64,000 nt of DNA from Nematostella vectensis. Taxonomy: Eukaryota; Cnidaria; Anthozoa; Actiniaria; Edwardsiidae. The DNA is taken from positions 16,240,085 to 16,304,084 of the forward strand of contig NC_064043.1 in assembly GCF_932526225.1 (NCBI RefSeq), in the 5' to 3' direction. The first letter of the stretch is position 1, and each line of letters begins with the position of its first letter. Under the pieces are notes generated by a model. That model worked only from the letters and a program-made list of their open reading frames with translations. It made no database searches and was not told the DNA's origin. The translations under genes were made by a program, and so were the position numbers. This document shows, piece after piece, positions 37,833 to 50,113 of the stretch.

Positions 37833-39391
37833 ACTCTCACTTGCCTCTTCGTGGCGTGTCCTACTTTATAGCAAACAGGGAAGTCCAAAATATCAAGCGG
37901 TACTAGACCGCTTGTTGACGTTTCTGGTCGGGACTGGATACTCCCCCGGTTAAGGCTAAGCAGGACAATCAGATTGTGATGCCGAAATTTTTTGACCCGA
38001 GGGACCACATGCCTGCAAACTCTTTTATGGCATCCAAGGCAGAGCACCAGATAATACTAGATGGGTGGCCAGTCTTCAGCAATACCCAGTCAAGCAAGCC
38101 AAAAAAAGAAAATATGGCATGTAGTCGTGGGTGGGGGTCTCCTTAGTTTACATGGCTGTTGTCACGCATTACAACGCCCCAGCGAAAGAACGATCTATCC
38201 ATCAAGTTTATCTCTTTGAGATCCTTTGTTTATATTGCCAGTTTGTTGGGAGAACGTGGCATCTCGTCAACTAGTGAACACACTGCATCTCGAGGACTAG
38301 TGGTTAATCAAAGTCAAGCACTTCAATTTCCATACAGTCGCCAACAATTCTTGTGACTGTACCCCAGCAGGCAAGGTCACCCAAGGTGGTGTACTGTATA
38401 TTGGGGAACAAGGAGAATGGGTGGCCCCTGAACCCTGTCGGTTGTTCATAGAGTATTTCTTGGGCTGGGAAGTTCTTACCCTTGGTAAGTAGCTTTTCCC
38501 CTATCATTAACACATAATCTAAACATCCTATCTCAAAGATCCCAGGTACCTTCGGAAAGCTAAAATCTTCAGGCTAAAAATAATAAACATAGGCTGAGCA
38601 AATACTCCAGTCCAAAGCCAGTGAGAAAAAAAAAGAGAACAAATCAATCGTTTGATTGCTTTGTTCACTGCAGTACCAGACCAGACATAATTTACAGATG
38701 AAGATAAAGAATGAAGATGAAAAAATGATTTTTATCATTGTAACTTAATAGATTATTTATTTTTTTCTATTATAATTATCGATGAGAGATATGCTTTAAA
38801 AAGAAATAAAAGCTCGGCAAATATAAGTTTTGTATAAAAAGGGCACCCTTTTAAGGCCAATGTACAGGCTTGGCATCTTGACGCGCGATGCCACAAATAT
38901 AATTGAGTTAACTAGTATGCAAGTAAACTTTTGCCCTTGTGTGATTAGCGATTTTCAGATGAAGAAACATTACAGCTATAAGATTAAAAAAGAAAGAATG
39001 ATAACAACAGTAGCATCCTTCCAAGCAGTTAAGGCAGAGCAATTCACCATTCGCAGTTTTTCATTTTTTTATATCTTCTCTCAATCAATTGATTGCTCTG
39101 TTCAGAGCAGAAACAGACTTATAGGAAACAGAGAAGTCCCAAGTATCTGAGAAACCATCTGCGATGTTAGTTGAAGATGAAGAACAAGGACAGAAACGAA
39201 GTTAAAGAAAAACTTAAAAACATTTGAAAATCTTTTTGAATCTCAATTAGATATATTTAAAGAGTCAGACCGTGCGCACATAGGATCCAGTCACATCCCT
39301 GAAACTGGTTTTTCAACTCAATTGCTTCTTCGTGGCGTGTGTTACCTAATAGCAAACAGAGAAGTCCCAAGTATCTGAGACTGATTTCTCG
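37833..39391 (+). repeat. Array unit 18, 1559 bp, mosaic with 150 bp deletion
   Basis: The left end is left-family (GTTTATCTCTTTGAG). From about 38250 it is right-family, with a TATAAAAAGG box at 38833. Deletion junction near 39117. Ends with the GGATCC family marker at about 39283. Confidence 0.92.
39108..39130 (+). other. 150 bp deletion junction in unit 18
   Basis: CAGAAACAGAC is joined directly to TTATAGGAAACAGAG. In other units about 150 bp lies between them, holding the second ATG block and the first CTTCGTGGCGTG segment. The only microhomology at the ends is a short AC. Confidence 0.85.
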
Positions 39392-40881
39392 ACTCTCACT
39401 TGCCTCTTCGTGGCGTGTCCTACTTTATAGCAAACAGAGAAGTCCAAAATATCAAGCGGTACTAGACCGCTTGTTGACGTTTCTGGTCGGGACTGGATAC
39501 TCCCCCGGTTAAGGCTAAGCAGGACAATCAGATTGTGATGCCGAAATTTTTTGACCCGAGGGACCACATGCCTGCAAACTCTTTTATGGCATCCAAGGCA
39601 GAGCACCAGATAATACTAGATGGGTGGCCAGTCTTCAGCAATACCCAGTCAAGCAAGCCAAAAAAAGAAAATATGGCATGTAGTCGTGGGTGGGGGTCTC
39701 CTTAGTTTACATGGCTGTTGTCACGCATTACAACGCCCCAGCGAAAGAACGATCTATCCATCACGTTTATCTCTTTACGATCCTTTGTTTATATTGCCAG
39801 TTTGTTGGGAGAACGTGGCATCTCCTCAACTAGTGAACACACTGCACCTCGAGGACTAGTGGTTAATCAAAGTCAAGCACTTCATTTTCCATACAGTCGC
39901 CAACAATTCTTGTGACTGTCCCCCAGCAGGCAAGGTCACCCAAGGTGGTGTACTGTATATTGGGGAACAAGGAGAATGGGTGGCCCCTGAACCCTGTCGG
40001 TTGTTCATAGAGTATTTCTTGGGCTGGGAAGTTCTTACCCTTGGTAAGTAGCTTTTCCCCTATCATTAACACATAATCTAAACATCCTATCTCAAAGATC
40101 CCAGGTACCTTCGGAAAGCTAAAACCTTCAGGCTAAAAATAATAAACATAGGCTGAGCAAATACTCCAGTCCAAAGCCATTGAGAAAAAAAAAGAGAACA
40201 AATCAATCGTTTGATTGCTTTGTTCACTGCAGTACCAGACCAGACATAATTTTCAGATGAAGATGAAGATGAAGAAATGATTTTTATCATTGTAACTTAA
40301 TAGATTTTTTATTTTTTTCTATTATAATTATAGATGAGAGATATGCTTTAAGAAGAAATAAAAGCTCGGCAAATATAAGTTTTGTATAAAAAGGGCACCC
40401 TTTTAAGGCCAATGTACAGGCTTGGCATCTTGACGCGCGATGCCACAAATATAATTGAGTTAACTAGTATGCAAGTAAACTTTTGCCCTTGTGTGATTAG
40501 CGATTTTCAGATGAAGAAACATTATAGCTATAAGATTAAAAAAGAAAGAATGATAACAACAGTAGCATCCTTCCAAGCAGTTAAGGCAGAGCAATTCACC
40601 ATTCGCAGCTTTTCATTTTTTTTATATCTTCTCTCAATCGTTTGATTGCTTTGTTCAGAGCAAAAACAGACGAGACATAATTTACAAAGGATCACCCATT
40701 TATTCTCTTATTTGATTCACAAGACACGAGAAGATCAGATAAAAAAAAGATTTTTCTCATTATAACTTAAGAAATTATTTAATTTTTTCTATTATAATTA
40801 TTGATGAAAGAATTGCTTTAAAAGGAAATAAAAGCTTGGCATATATAAGCCTTGTATAAATAGGGCACCCTTTTATGGCCA

Positions 40882-41187
40882 ATGTACAGGCTTGGCATCT
40901 TGAAGCGCGATGCCACAAATATAATTGAGTTAACTAGTATGCAAGTAAACTTTTGCCCTTGTGTGATTAGCGATTTTCAGATGAAGAAACGTTATCATTC
41001 TTTCTTTTTTAATGTTATAGTTATAATAACGGTAACATCCTTACAAGCAGTTAAGGCAGAGCAATTGACCATCGCAGTTTTTTATTTTTTTTATATCTTT
41101 TTTCAATCGTTTGATTGCTTTGTTATAGAGCAGAAACAGACGAGACATAATTTACAAAGGATCACCCATTTATTGTCTCTTATCTGA
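40882..41187 (+). CDS. Module open frame with signal-peptide-like segment created by an inversion
   Basis: The frame has 101 codons from ATG 40882, 27 bases after TATAAATAGG. An internal ATG at 40981 directly follows TTTTCAG. Read from there, the 37 bp inverted segment encodes a hydrophobic core (SFFFNVIVIITVTS) behind MKKRYH and before AVKAEQ. That arrangement fits a signal peptide with an AXA-like cleavage site. Downstream the frame crosses a T-rich tract that could be an intron ending TTATAG at 41125. It ends LLSLI. No homologous family is recognised. It may be a relic of a secreted protein gene or chance. Confidence 0.25.
   Translation: MYRLGILKRDATNIIELTSMQVNFCPCVISDFQMKKRYHSFFFNVIVIITVTSLQAVKAEQLTIAVFYFFYIFFQSFDCFVIEQKQTRHNLQRITHLLSLI
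40991..41027 (+). other. 37 bp microinversion in unit 19
   Basis: The 37 bases after ATGAAGAAAC are the exact reverse complement of those found at the same place in ordinary modules (for example 54731-54767). The flanks AAGAAAC and AACGGTAAC are unchanged on both sides. No base is gained or lost at either breakpoint. Confidence 0.93.
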
Positions 41188-41563
41188 TTCACAAGACACG
41201 AGAAGATCAGATGAAAAAAAGATTATATAACTATAAAATTAAAACAGAACGAATGATAACAATAGTAACATCTTCGTGGCGTGTGCTACCTTATAGGAAA
41301 CAGAGAAGTCCCAAGTATCTGAGAAACCATCTGCGATGTTAGTTGAAGATGAAGAACAAGGACAGAAACGAAGTTAAAGAAAAACTTAAAAACATTTGAA
41401 AATCTCTTTGAATCTCAATTAGATATATTTAAAGAGTCAGACCGTGCGCACATAGGATCCAGTCACATCCCTGAAACTGGTTTTTCAACTCAATTGCTTC
41501 TTCGTGGCGTGTGTTACCTAATAGCAAACAGAGAAGTCCCAAGTATCTGAGACTGATTTCTCG

Positions 41564-44500
41564 ACTCTCACTTGCCTCTTCGTGGCGTGTCCTACTTTAT
41601 AGCAAACAGAGAAGTCCAAAATATCAAGCGGTACTAGACCGCTTGTTGACGTTTCTGGTCGGGACTGGATACTCCCCCGGTAAAGGCTAAGCAGGACAAT
41701 CAGATTGTGATGCCGAAATTTTTTGACCCGAGGGACCACATGCCTGCAAACTCTTTTATGGCATCCAAGGCAGAGCACCAGATAATACTAGATGGGTGGC
41801 CAGTCTTCAGCAATACCCAGTCAAGCAAGCCAAAAAAAGAAAATATGGCATGTAGTCGTGGGTGGGGGTCTCCTTAGTTTACATGGCTGTTGTCACGCAT
41901 TACAACGCCCCAGCGAAAGAACGATCTATCCATCAAGTTTATCTCTTTGAGATCCTTTGTTTATATTGCCAGTTTGTTGGGAGAACGTGGCATCTCGTCA
42001 ACTAGTGTACATACTGCATCTTGAGGACTAGTGGTTAATCAAAGTCAAGCACTTCAATTTCCCATACAGTCGCCAACAATTCTTGTGACTGTACCCCAGC
42101 AGGCAAGGTCACCCCAGGTGGTGTACTGTATATTGGGGAACAAAGGGAATGGGTGGCCAATGAACCCTGTCGGTTGTTCATAGAGTATTTCTTGGGCTGG
42201 GAAGTTCTTACCCTTGGTAAGTAGCTTTTCCCCTATCATTAACACATAATCTAAACATCCTATCTCAAAGATCCCAGGTACATTCGGAAAGCTAAAATCT
42301 TCAGGCTAAAAATAATAAACATAGGCTGAGCAAATACTCCAGTCCAAACCAAGAGAGAAAAAAAAAAGAGAACAAATCACTCGTTTGATTGCTTTGTTCA
42401 CTGCAGTACCAGACCAGACATAATTTACAGATGAAGATGAAGAATGAAGATGAAGAAATGATTTTTATCATTGTAACTTAATAGATTATTTTTTTTTCTA
42501 TTATAATTATCGATGAGAGATATGCTTTAAGAAGAAATAAAAGCTCCGCAAATATAAGTTTTGTATCAATAGGGCACCCTTTTAAGGCCTATTGTACAGG
42601 CTTGGCATCTTGACGCGCGATGCCACAAATATAATTGAGTTAACTAGTATGCAAGTAAACTTTTCCCCTTGTGTGATTAGCGATTTTCAGATGAAGAAAC
42701 ATTATAACTATAACATTAAAAAAGAAAGAATTATAACAGTAGCATCCTTCCAAGCAGTTAAGGCAGAGCAATTCACCATTCGCAGTTTTTCATTTTTTCA
42801 TTTTTCGGCCCCTGAACCCTGTCGGTTGTTCATAGAGTATTTCTTGGGCTGGGAAGTTCTTACCCTTGGTAAGTAGCTTTTCCCCTATCATTAACACATA
42901 ATCTAAACATCCTATCTCAAAGATCCCAGGTACCTTCGGAAAGCTAAAATCTTCAGGCTAAAAATAACAAACATAGGCTGAGCAAATACTCCAGTCCAAA
43001 CCCAGTGAGACAAAAAAGAGAACAAATCAATCGTTTGATTGCTTTGTTCACTGCAGTACCAGACCAGACATAATTTACAGATGAAGATGAAGAATGAAGA
43101 TGAAGAAATGATTTTTATCATTGTAACTTAATAGATTATTTATTTTTTTCTATTATAATTATCGATGAGAGATATGCTTTAAGAAGAAATAAAAGCTCCG
43201 CAAATATAAGTTTTGTATCAATAGGGCACCCTTTTAAGGCCTATTGTACAGGCTTGGCATCTTGACGCGCGATGCCACAAATATAATTGAGTTAACTAGT
43301 ATGCAAGTAAACTTTTCCCCTTGTGTGATTAGCGATTTTCAGATGAAGAAACATTATAACTATAACATTAAAAAAGAAAGAATTATAACAGTAGCATCCT
43401 TCCAAGCAGTTAAGGCAGAGCAATTCACCATTCGCAGTTTTTCATTTTTTCATTTTTCGGCCCCTGAACCCTGTCGGTTGTTCATAGAGTATTTCTTGGG
43501 CTGGGAAGTTCTTACCCTTGGTAAGTAGCTTTTCCCCTATCATTAACACATAATCTAAACATCCTATCTCAAAGATCCCAGGTACCTTCGGAAAGCTAAA
43601 ATCTTCAGGCTAAAAATAACAAACATAGGCTGAGCAAATACTCCAGTCCAAACCCAGTGAGACAAAAAAGAGAACAAATCAATTGTTTGATTGCTTTGTT
43701 CACTGCAGTACCAGACCAGACATAATTAACTGATGAAGATGAAGAATGAAGATGAAGAAATGATTTTTATCATTGTAACTTAATAGATTATTTATTTTTT
43801 TCTATTATAATTATCGATTAGAGATATGCTTTAAGAAGAAATAAAAGCTCGGCAAATATAAGTTTTGTATCAATAGGGCACCCTTTTAAGGCCTATTGTA
43901 CAGGCTTGGCATCTTGACGCGCGATGCCACAAATATAATTGAGTTAACTAGTATGCAAGTAAACTTTTGCCCTTGTGTGATTAGCGATTTTCAGATGAAG
44001 AAACATTATAGCTATAAGATAAAAAAAGAAAGAATGATAACAACAGTAGCATCCTTCCAAGCAGTTAAGGCAGAGCAATTCACCATTCGCAGATTTTCAT
44101 TTTTTTTTATATCTTCTCTCAATCAATTGATTGCTTTGTTCACAGCAGAAAAAGACGAGACATAATTTACGAAGGATCACCCATTTATTCTCTTATCTGA
44201 TTCACAAGACACGAGAAGATCAGATGAAAAAAAGATTATATCACTATAAAACTAAAACAGAACGAATGATAACAACAGTAACATCTTCTTCGTGGCGTGT
44301 GCTACCTTATAGGAAACAGAGAAGTCCCAAGTATCTGAGAAACCATCTGCGATGTTAGTTGAAAATGAAGAACAAGGACAGAAACAAAGTTAAAGAAAAA
44401 CTTAAAAACATTTGAAAATCTTTTTGAATCTCAATTAGAAATATTTAAAGAATCAGACCGTGCGCACATAGGACCCAGTCCCACCCCTGAAACTGATTTT

Positions 44501-44579
44501 TCAACTCACTTGCTTCTTCGTGGCGTGTGCTACCTAATAGCAAACAGAGAAGTCCCAAGTATCTGAGACTGATTTCTCG
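41564..44579 (+). repeat. Array unit 20, 3016 bp, three modules
   Basis: Boxes at 42564, 43216 and 43868; junctions at 42807 and 43459. The core has GGTAAAGG for GGTTAAGG, shared only with unit 24. Confidence 0.93.
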
Positions 44580-47500
44580 ACTCTCACTTGCCTCTTCGTG
44601 GCGTGTCCTACTTTATAGCAAACAGAGAAGTCCAAAATATCAAGCGGTACTAGACCGCTTGTTGACGTTTCTGGTCGGGACTGGATACTCCCCCGGTTAA
44701 GGCTAAGCAGGACAATCAGATTGTGATGCCGAAATTTTTTGACCCGAGGGACCACATGCCTGCAAACTCTTTTATGGCATCCAAGGCAGAGCACCAGATA
44801 ATACTAGATGGGTGGCCAGTCTTCAGCAATACCCAGTCAAGCAAGCCAAAAAAAGAAAATATTGCATGTAGTCGTGGGTGGGGGTCTCCTTAGTTTACAT
44901 GGCTGTTGTCACGCATTACAACGCCCCAGCGAAAGAACGATCTATCCATCAAGTTTATCTCTTTGAGATCCTTTGTTTATATTGCCAGTTTGTTGGGAGA
45001 ACGTGGCATCTCGTCAACTAGTGTACACACTGCATCTTGAGGACTAGTGGTTAATCAAAGTCAAGCACTTCAATTTCCCATACAGTCGCCAACAATTCTT
45101 GTGACTGTACCCCAGCAGGCAAGGTCACCCCAGGTGGTGTACTGTATATTGGGGAACAAAGGGAATGGGTGGCCAATGAACCCTGTCGGTTGTTCATAGA
45201 GTATTTCTTGGGCTGGGAAGTTCTTACCCTTGGTAAGTAGCTTTTCCCCTATCATTAACACATAATCTAAACATCCTATCTCAAAGATCCCAGGTACCTT
45301 CGGAAAGCTAAAATCTTCAGGCTAAAAATAATAAACATAGGCTGAGCAAATACTCCAGTCCAAACCCAGTGAGAAAAAAAAGAGAACAAATCACTCGTTT
45401 GATTGCTTTGTTCACTGCAGTACCAGACCAGACATAATTTACAGATGAAGATGAAGAATGAAGATGAAGAAATGATTTTTATCATTGTAACTTGATAGAT
45501 TATTTTTTTTTCTATTATAATTATCAATAAGAGAATTGTTTAAAGAAGAAATAAAAGCTCGACAAATATAAGTTTTGTATAAATAGGGCACCCTTTTAAG
45601 GCTAATGTACAGGCTTGGCATCTTGACGCGCGATGCCACAAATATAATTGAGTTAACAAGTATGCAAGTAAATTTTGCCCTTGTGTGATTAGGATTTTCA
45701 GATGAAGAAACATTATAACTATAACATTAAAAAAGAAAGAACGATAACAACAGTAGCATCCTTCCAAGCAGTTAAGGCAGAGCAATTCACCATTCGCAGT
45801 TTTTAATTTTTTTTTATATCTTCTCTCAATCGTTTGATTGCTTTCTTCAGAGCAGAAACAGACGAGACATAATTTACAAAGGATCACCCATTTATTCTCT
45901 TATCTGATTCACAAGACACGAGAAGATCAGATGAAAAAAAGATTTTTCATATTAAAACTTAATAGATTATTTAATTTTTTCTATTATAATTATTGATGAA
46001 AGAATTGCTTTAAAAGGAAATAAAAGCTCGGCATATATAAGCCTTGTATAAATAGGGCACCCTTTTAAGGCCAATGCACAGGCTTGGCATCTTGACGCGC
46101 GATTCCACAAATATAATTGAGTTAACTAGAATGCAAGTAAACTTTTGCCCTTGTGTGATTAGCGATTTTCAGATGAAGAAACATTATAACTATAACATTA
46201 AAAAAGAAAGAATGATAACAACGGTAACATCCTTCCAAGCAGTTAAGGCAGGGTAATTCACCATTCGCAGTTTTTTATTTTTTTATATCTTTTTTCAATC
46301 GTTTGATTGCTTTGTTATAGAGCAGAAACAGACGAGACATAATTTACAAAGGATCACCCATTTATTGTCTCTTATCTGATTCTCAAGACACGAGAAGATC
46401 AGATGAAAAAAAGATTATATAACTATAAAATTAAAACAGAACGAATGATAACAATAGTAACATCTTCTTCGTGGCGTGTGCTACCTTATAGGAAACAGAG
46501 AAGTCCCAAGTATCTGAGAAACCATCTGCGATGTTAGTTGAAAATGAAGAACAAGGACAGAAACGAAGTTAAAGAAAAACTTAAAAACATTTGAAAATCT
46601 TTTTGAATCTCAATTAGAAATATTTAAAGAATCAGACCGTGCGCACATAGGACCCAGTCCCACCCCTGAAACTGATTTTTCAACTCACTTGCTTCTTCGT
46701 GGCGTGTGCTACCTAATAGCAAACAGAGAAGTCCCAAGTATCTGAGACTGATTTCTCGACTCTCACTTGCCTCTTCGTGGCGTGTCCTACTTTATAGCAA
46801 ACAGAGAAGTCCAAAATATCAAGCGGTACTAGACCGCTTGTTGACGTTTCTGGTCGGGACTGGATACTCCCCCGGTTAAGGCTAAGCAGGACAATCAGAT
46901 TGTGATGCCGAAATTTTTTGACCCGATGGACCACATGCCTGCAAACTCTTTTATGGCATCCAAGGCAGAGCACCAGATAATACTAGATGGGTGGCCAGTC
47001 TTCAGCAATACCCAGTCAAGCAAGCCAAAAAAAGAAAATATGGCATGTAGTCGTGGGTGGGGGTCTCCTTAGTTTACATGGCTGTTGTCACGCATTACAA
47101 CGCCCCAGCGAAAGAACGATCTATCCGTCACGTTTATCTCTTTACGATCCTTTGTTTATATTGCCAGTTTGTTGGGAGAACGTGGCATCTCCTCAACTAG
47201 TGAACACACTGCATCTCGAGGACTAGTGGTTAATCAAAGTCAAGCACTTCAATTTCCATACAGTCGCCAACAATTCTTGTGACTGTACCCCAGCAGGCAA
47301 GGTCACCCAAGGTGGTGTACTGTATATTGGGGAACAAGGAGAATGGGTGGCCCCTGAACCCTGTCGGTTGTTCATAGAGTATTTCTTGGGCTGGGAAGTT
47401 CTTACCCTTGGTAAGTAGCTTTTCCCCTATCATTAACACATAATCTAAACATCCTATCTCAAAGATCCCAGGTACCTTCGGAAAGCTAAAATCTTCAGGC

Positions 47501-48010
47501 TAAAAATAATAAACATAGGCTGAGCAAATACTCCAGTCCAAAGCCAGTGAGAAAAAAAAAGAGAACAAATCAATCGTTTGATTGCTTTGTTCACTGCAGT
47601 ACCAGACCAGACATAATTTACAGATGAAGATAAAGAATGAAGATGAAAAAATGATTTTTATCATTGTAACTTAATAGATTATTTATTTTTTTCTATTATA
47701 ATTATCGATGAGAGATATGCTTTAAAAAGAAATAAAAGCTCGGCAAATATAAGTTTTGTATAAAAAGGGCACCCTTTTAAGGCCAATGTACAGGCTTGGC
47801 ATCTTGACGCGCGATGCCACAAATATAATTGAGTTAACTAGTATGCAAGTAAACTTTTGCCCTTGTGTGATTAGCGATTTTCAGATGAAGAAACATTACA
47901 GCTATAAGATTAAAAAAGAAAGAATGATAACAACAGTAGCATCCTTCCAAGCAGTTAAGGCAGAGCAATTCACCATTCGCAGTTTTTCATTTTTTTATAT
48001 CTTCTCTCAA
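41936..48010 (+). repeat. Higher-order duplicated block B, right copy (units 20-22)
   Basis: Partner of 26575-32650. Small differences, such as TTATAACAG for GATAACAG in a second nested module, show limited divergence since duplication. Confidence 0.8.
44580..46758 (+). repeat. Array unit 21, 2179 bp, two modules of the second type
   Basis: TATAAATAGG at 45578 and 46047. Partner of unit 14. The second module has ACTAGAATGC for ACTAGTATGC. Confidence 0.92.
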
Positions 48011-48317
48011 TCAATTGATTGCTCTGTTCAGAGCAGAAACAGACTTATAGGAAACAGAGAAGTCCCAAGTATCTGAGAAACCATCTGCGATGTTAGTTGA
48101 AGATGAAGAACAAGGACAGAAACGAAGTTAAAGAAAAACTTAAAAACATTTGAAAATCTTTTTGAATCTCAATTAGATATATTTAAAGAGTCAGACCGTG
48201 CGCACATAGGATCCAGTCACATCCCTGAAACTGGTTTTTCAACTCAATTGCTTCTTCGTGGCGTGTGTTACCTAATAGCAAACAGAGAAGTCCCAAGTAT
48301 CTGAGACTGATTTCTCG
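46759..48317 (+). repeat. Array unit 22, 1559 bp, 150 bp deletion
   Basis: TATAAAAAGG at 47759; deletion junction near 48044. The left half matches unit 15 and the right half matches unit 18. Confidence 0.92.
48034..48056 (+). other. 150 bp deletion junction in unit 22
   Basis: Same junction as in unit 18 at offset 8926, so a single deletion event later duplicated. Confidence 0.85.
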
Positions 48318-49807
48318 ACTCTCACTTGCCTCTTCGTGGCGTGTCCTACTTTATAGCAAACAGAGAAGTCCAAAATATCAAGCGGTACTAGACCGCTTGT
48401 TGACGTTTCTGGTCGGGACTGGATACTCCCCCGGTTAAGGCTAAGCAGGACAATCAGATTGTGATGCCGAAATTTTTTGACCCGAGGGACCACATGCCTG
48501 CAAACTCTTTTATGGCATCCAAGGCAGAGCACCAGATAATACTAGATGGGTGGCCAGTCTTCAGCAATACCCAGTCAAGCAAGCCAAAAAAAGAAAATAT
48601 GGCATGTAGTCGTGGGTGGGGGTCTCCTTAGTTTACATGGCTGTTGTCACGCATTACAACGCCCCAGCGAAAGAACGATCTATCCATCACGTTTATCTCT
48701 TTACGATCCTTTGTTTATATTGCCAGTTTGTTGGGAGAACGTGGCATCTCCTCAACTAGTGAACACACTGCACCTCGAGGACTAGTGGTTAATCAAAGTC
48801 AAGCACTTCATTTTCCATACAGTCGCCAACAATTCTTGTGACTGTCCCCCAGCAGGCAAGGTCACCCAAGGTGGTGTACTGTATATTGGGGAACAAGGAG
48901 AATGGGTGGCCCCTGAACCCTGTCGGTTGTTCATAGAGTATTTCTTGGGCTGGGAAGTTCTTACCCTTGGTAAGTAGCTTTTCCCCTATCATTAACACAT
49001 AATCTAAACATCCTATCTCAAAGATCCCAGGTACCTTCGGAAAGCTAAAACCTTCAGGCTAAAAATAATAAACATAGGCTGAGCAAATACTCCAGTCCAA
49101 AGCCATTGAGAAAAAAAAAGAGAACAAATCAATCGTTTGATTGCTTTGTTCACTGCAGTACCAGACCAGACATAATTTTCAGATGAAGATGAAGATGAAG
49201 AAATGATTTTTATCATTGTAACTTAATAGATTTTTTATTTTTTTCTATTATAATTATAGATGAGAGATATGCTTTAAGAAGAAATAAAAGCTCGGCAAAT
49301 ATAAGTTTTGTATAAAAAGGGCACCCTTTTAAGGCCAATGTACAGGCTTGGCATCTTGACGCGCGATGCCACAAATATAATTGAGTTAACTAGTATGCAA
49401 GTAAACTTTTGCCCTTGTGTGATTAGCGATTTTCAGATGAAGAAACATTATAGCTATAAGATTAAAAAAGAAAGAATGATAACAACAGTAGCATCCTTCC
49501 AAGCAGTTAAGGCAGAGCAATTCACCATTCGCAGCTTTTCATTTTTTTTATATCTTCTCTCAATCGTTTGATTGCTTTGTTCAGAGCAAAAACAGACGAG
49601 ACATAATTTACAAAGGATCACCCATTTATTCTCTTATTTGATTCACAAGACACGAGAAGATCAGATAAAAAAAAGATTTTTCTCATTATAACTTAAGAGA
49701 TTATTTAATTTTTTCTATTATAATTATTGATGAAAGAATTGCTTTAAAAGGAAATAAAAGCTCGGCATATATAAGCCTTGTATAAATAGGGCACCCTTTT
49801 ATGGCCA

Positions 49808-50113
49808 ATGTACAGGCTTGGCATCTTGAAGCGCGATGCCACAAATATAATTGAGTTAACTAGTATGCAAGTAAACTTTTGCCCTTGTGTGATTAGCGAT
49901 TTTCAGATGAAGAAACGTTATCATTCTTTCTTTTTTAATGTTATAGTTATAATAACGGTAACATCCTTACAAGCAGTTAAGGCAGAGCAATTGACCATCG
50001 CAGTTTTTTATTTTTTTTATATCTTTTTTCAATCGTTTGATTGCTTTGTTATAGAGCAGAAACAGACGAGACATAATTTACAAAGGATCACCCATTTATT
50101 GTCTCTTATCTGA
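49808..50113 (+). CDS. Module open frame with signal-peptide-like segment, copy in unit 23
   Basis: Same protein as the frame at 40882, carried by the 8926 bp offset duplication. It follows TATAAATAGG at 49781. Confidence 0.25.
   Translation: MYRLGILKRDATNIIELTSMQVNFCPCVISDFQMKKRYHSFFFNVIVIITVTSLQAVKAEQLTIAVFYFFYIFFQSFDCFVIEQKQTRHNLQRITHLLSLI
49917..49953 (+). other. 37 bp microinversion in unit 23
   Basis: Same inversion and breakpoints as in unit 19, shared through the 8926 bp offset block duplication. Confidence 0.93.

Larger units (their letters stand above)
39392..41563 (+). repeat. Array unit 19, 2172 bp, two modules, 37 bp inversion
   Basis: TATAAAAAGG at 40385 and TATAAATAGG at 40855. 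The second module carries the microinversion at 40991-41027. A 12 bp loss shortens the GATGAA tract near 40262. Confidence 0.92.
38250..41930 (+). repeat. Higher-order duplicated block C, left copy (units 18-19)
   Basis: Matches about 47176-50856 at an exact offset of 8926 bp. It includes the 150 bp deletion junction and the 37 bp microinversion, both found at the same relative positions in the two copies. Confidence 0.88.
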
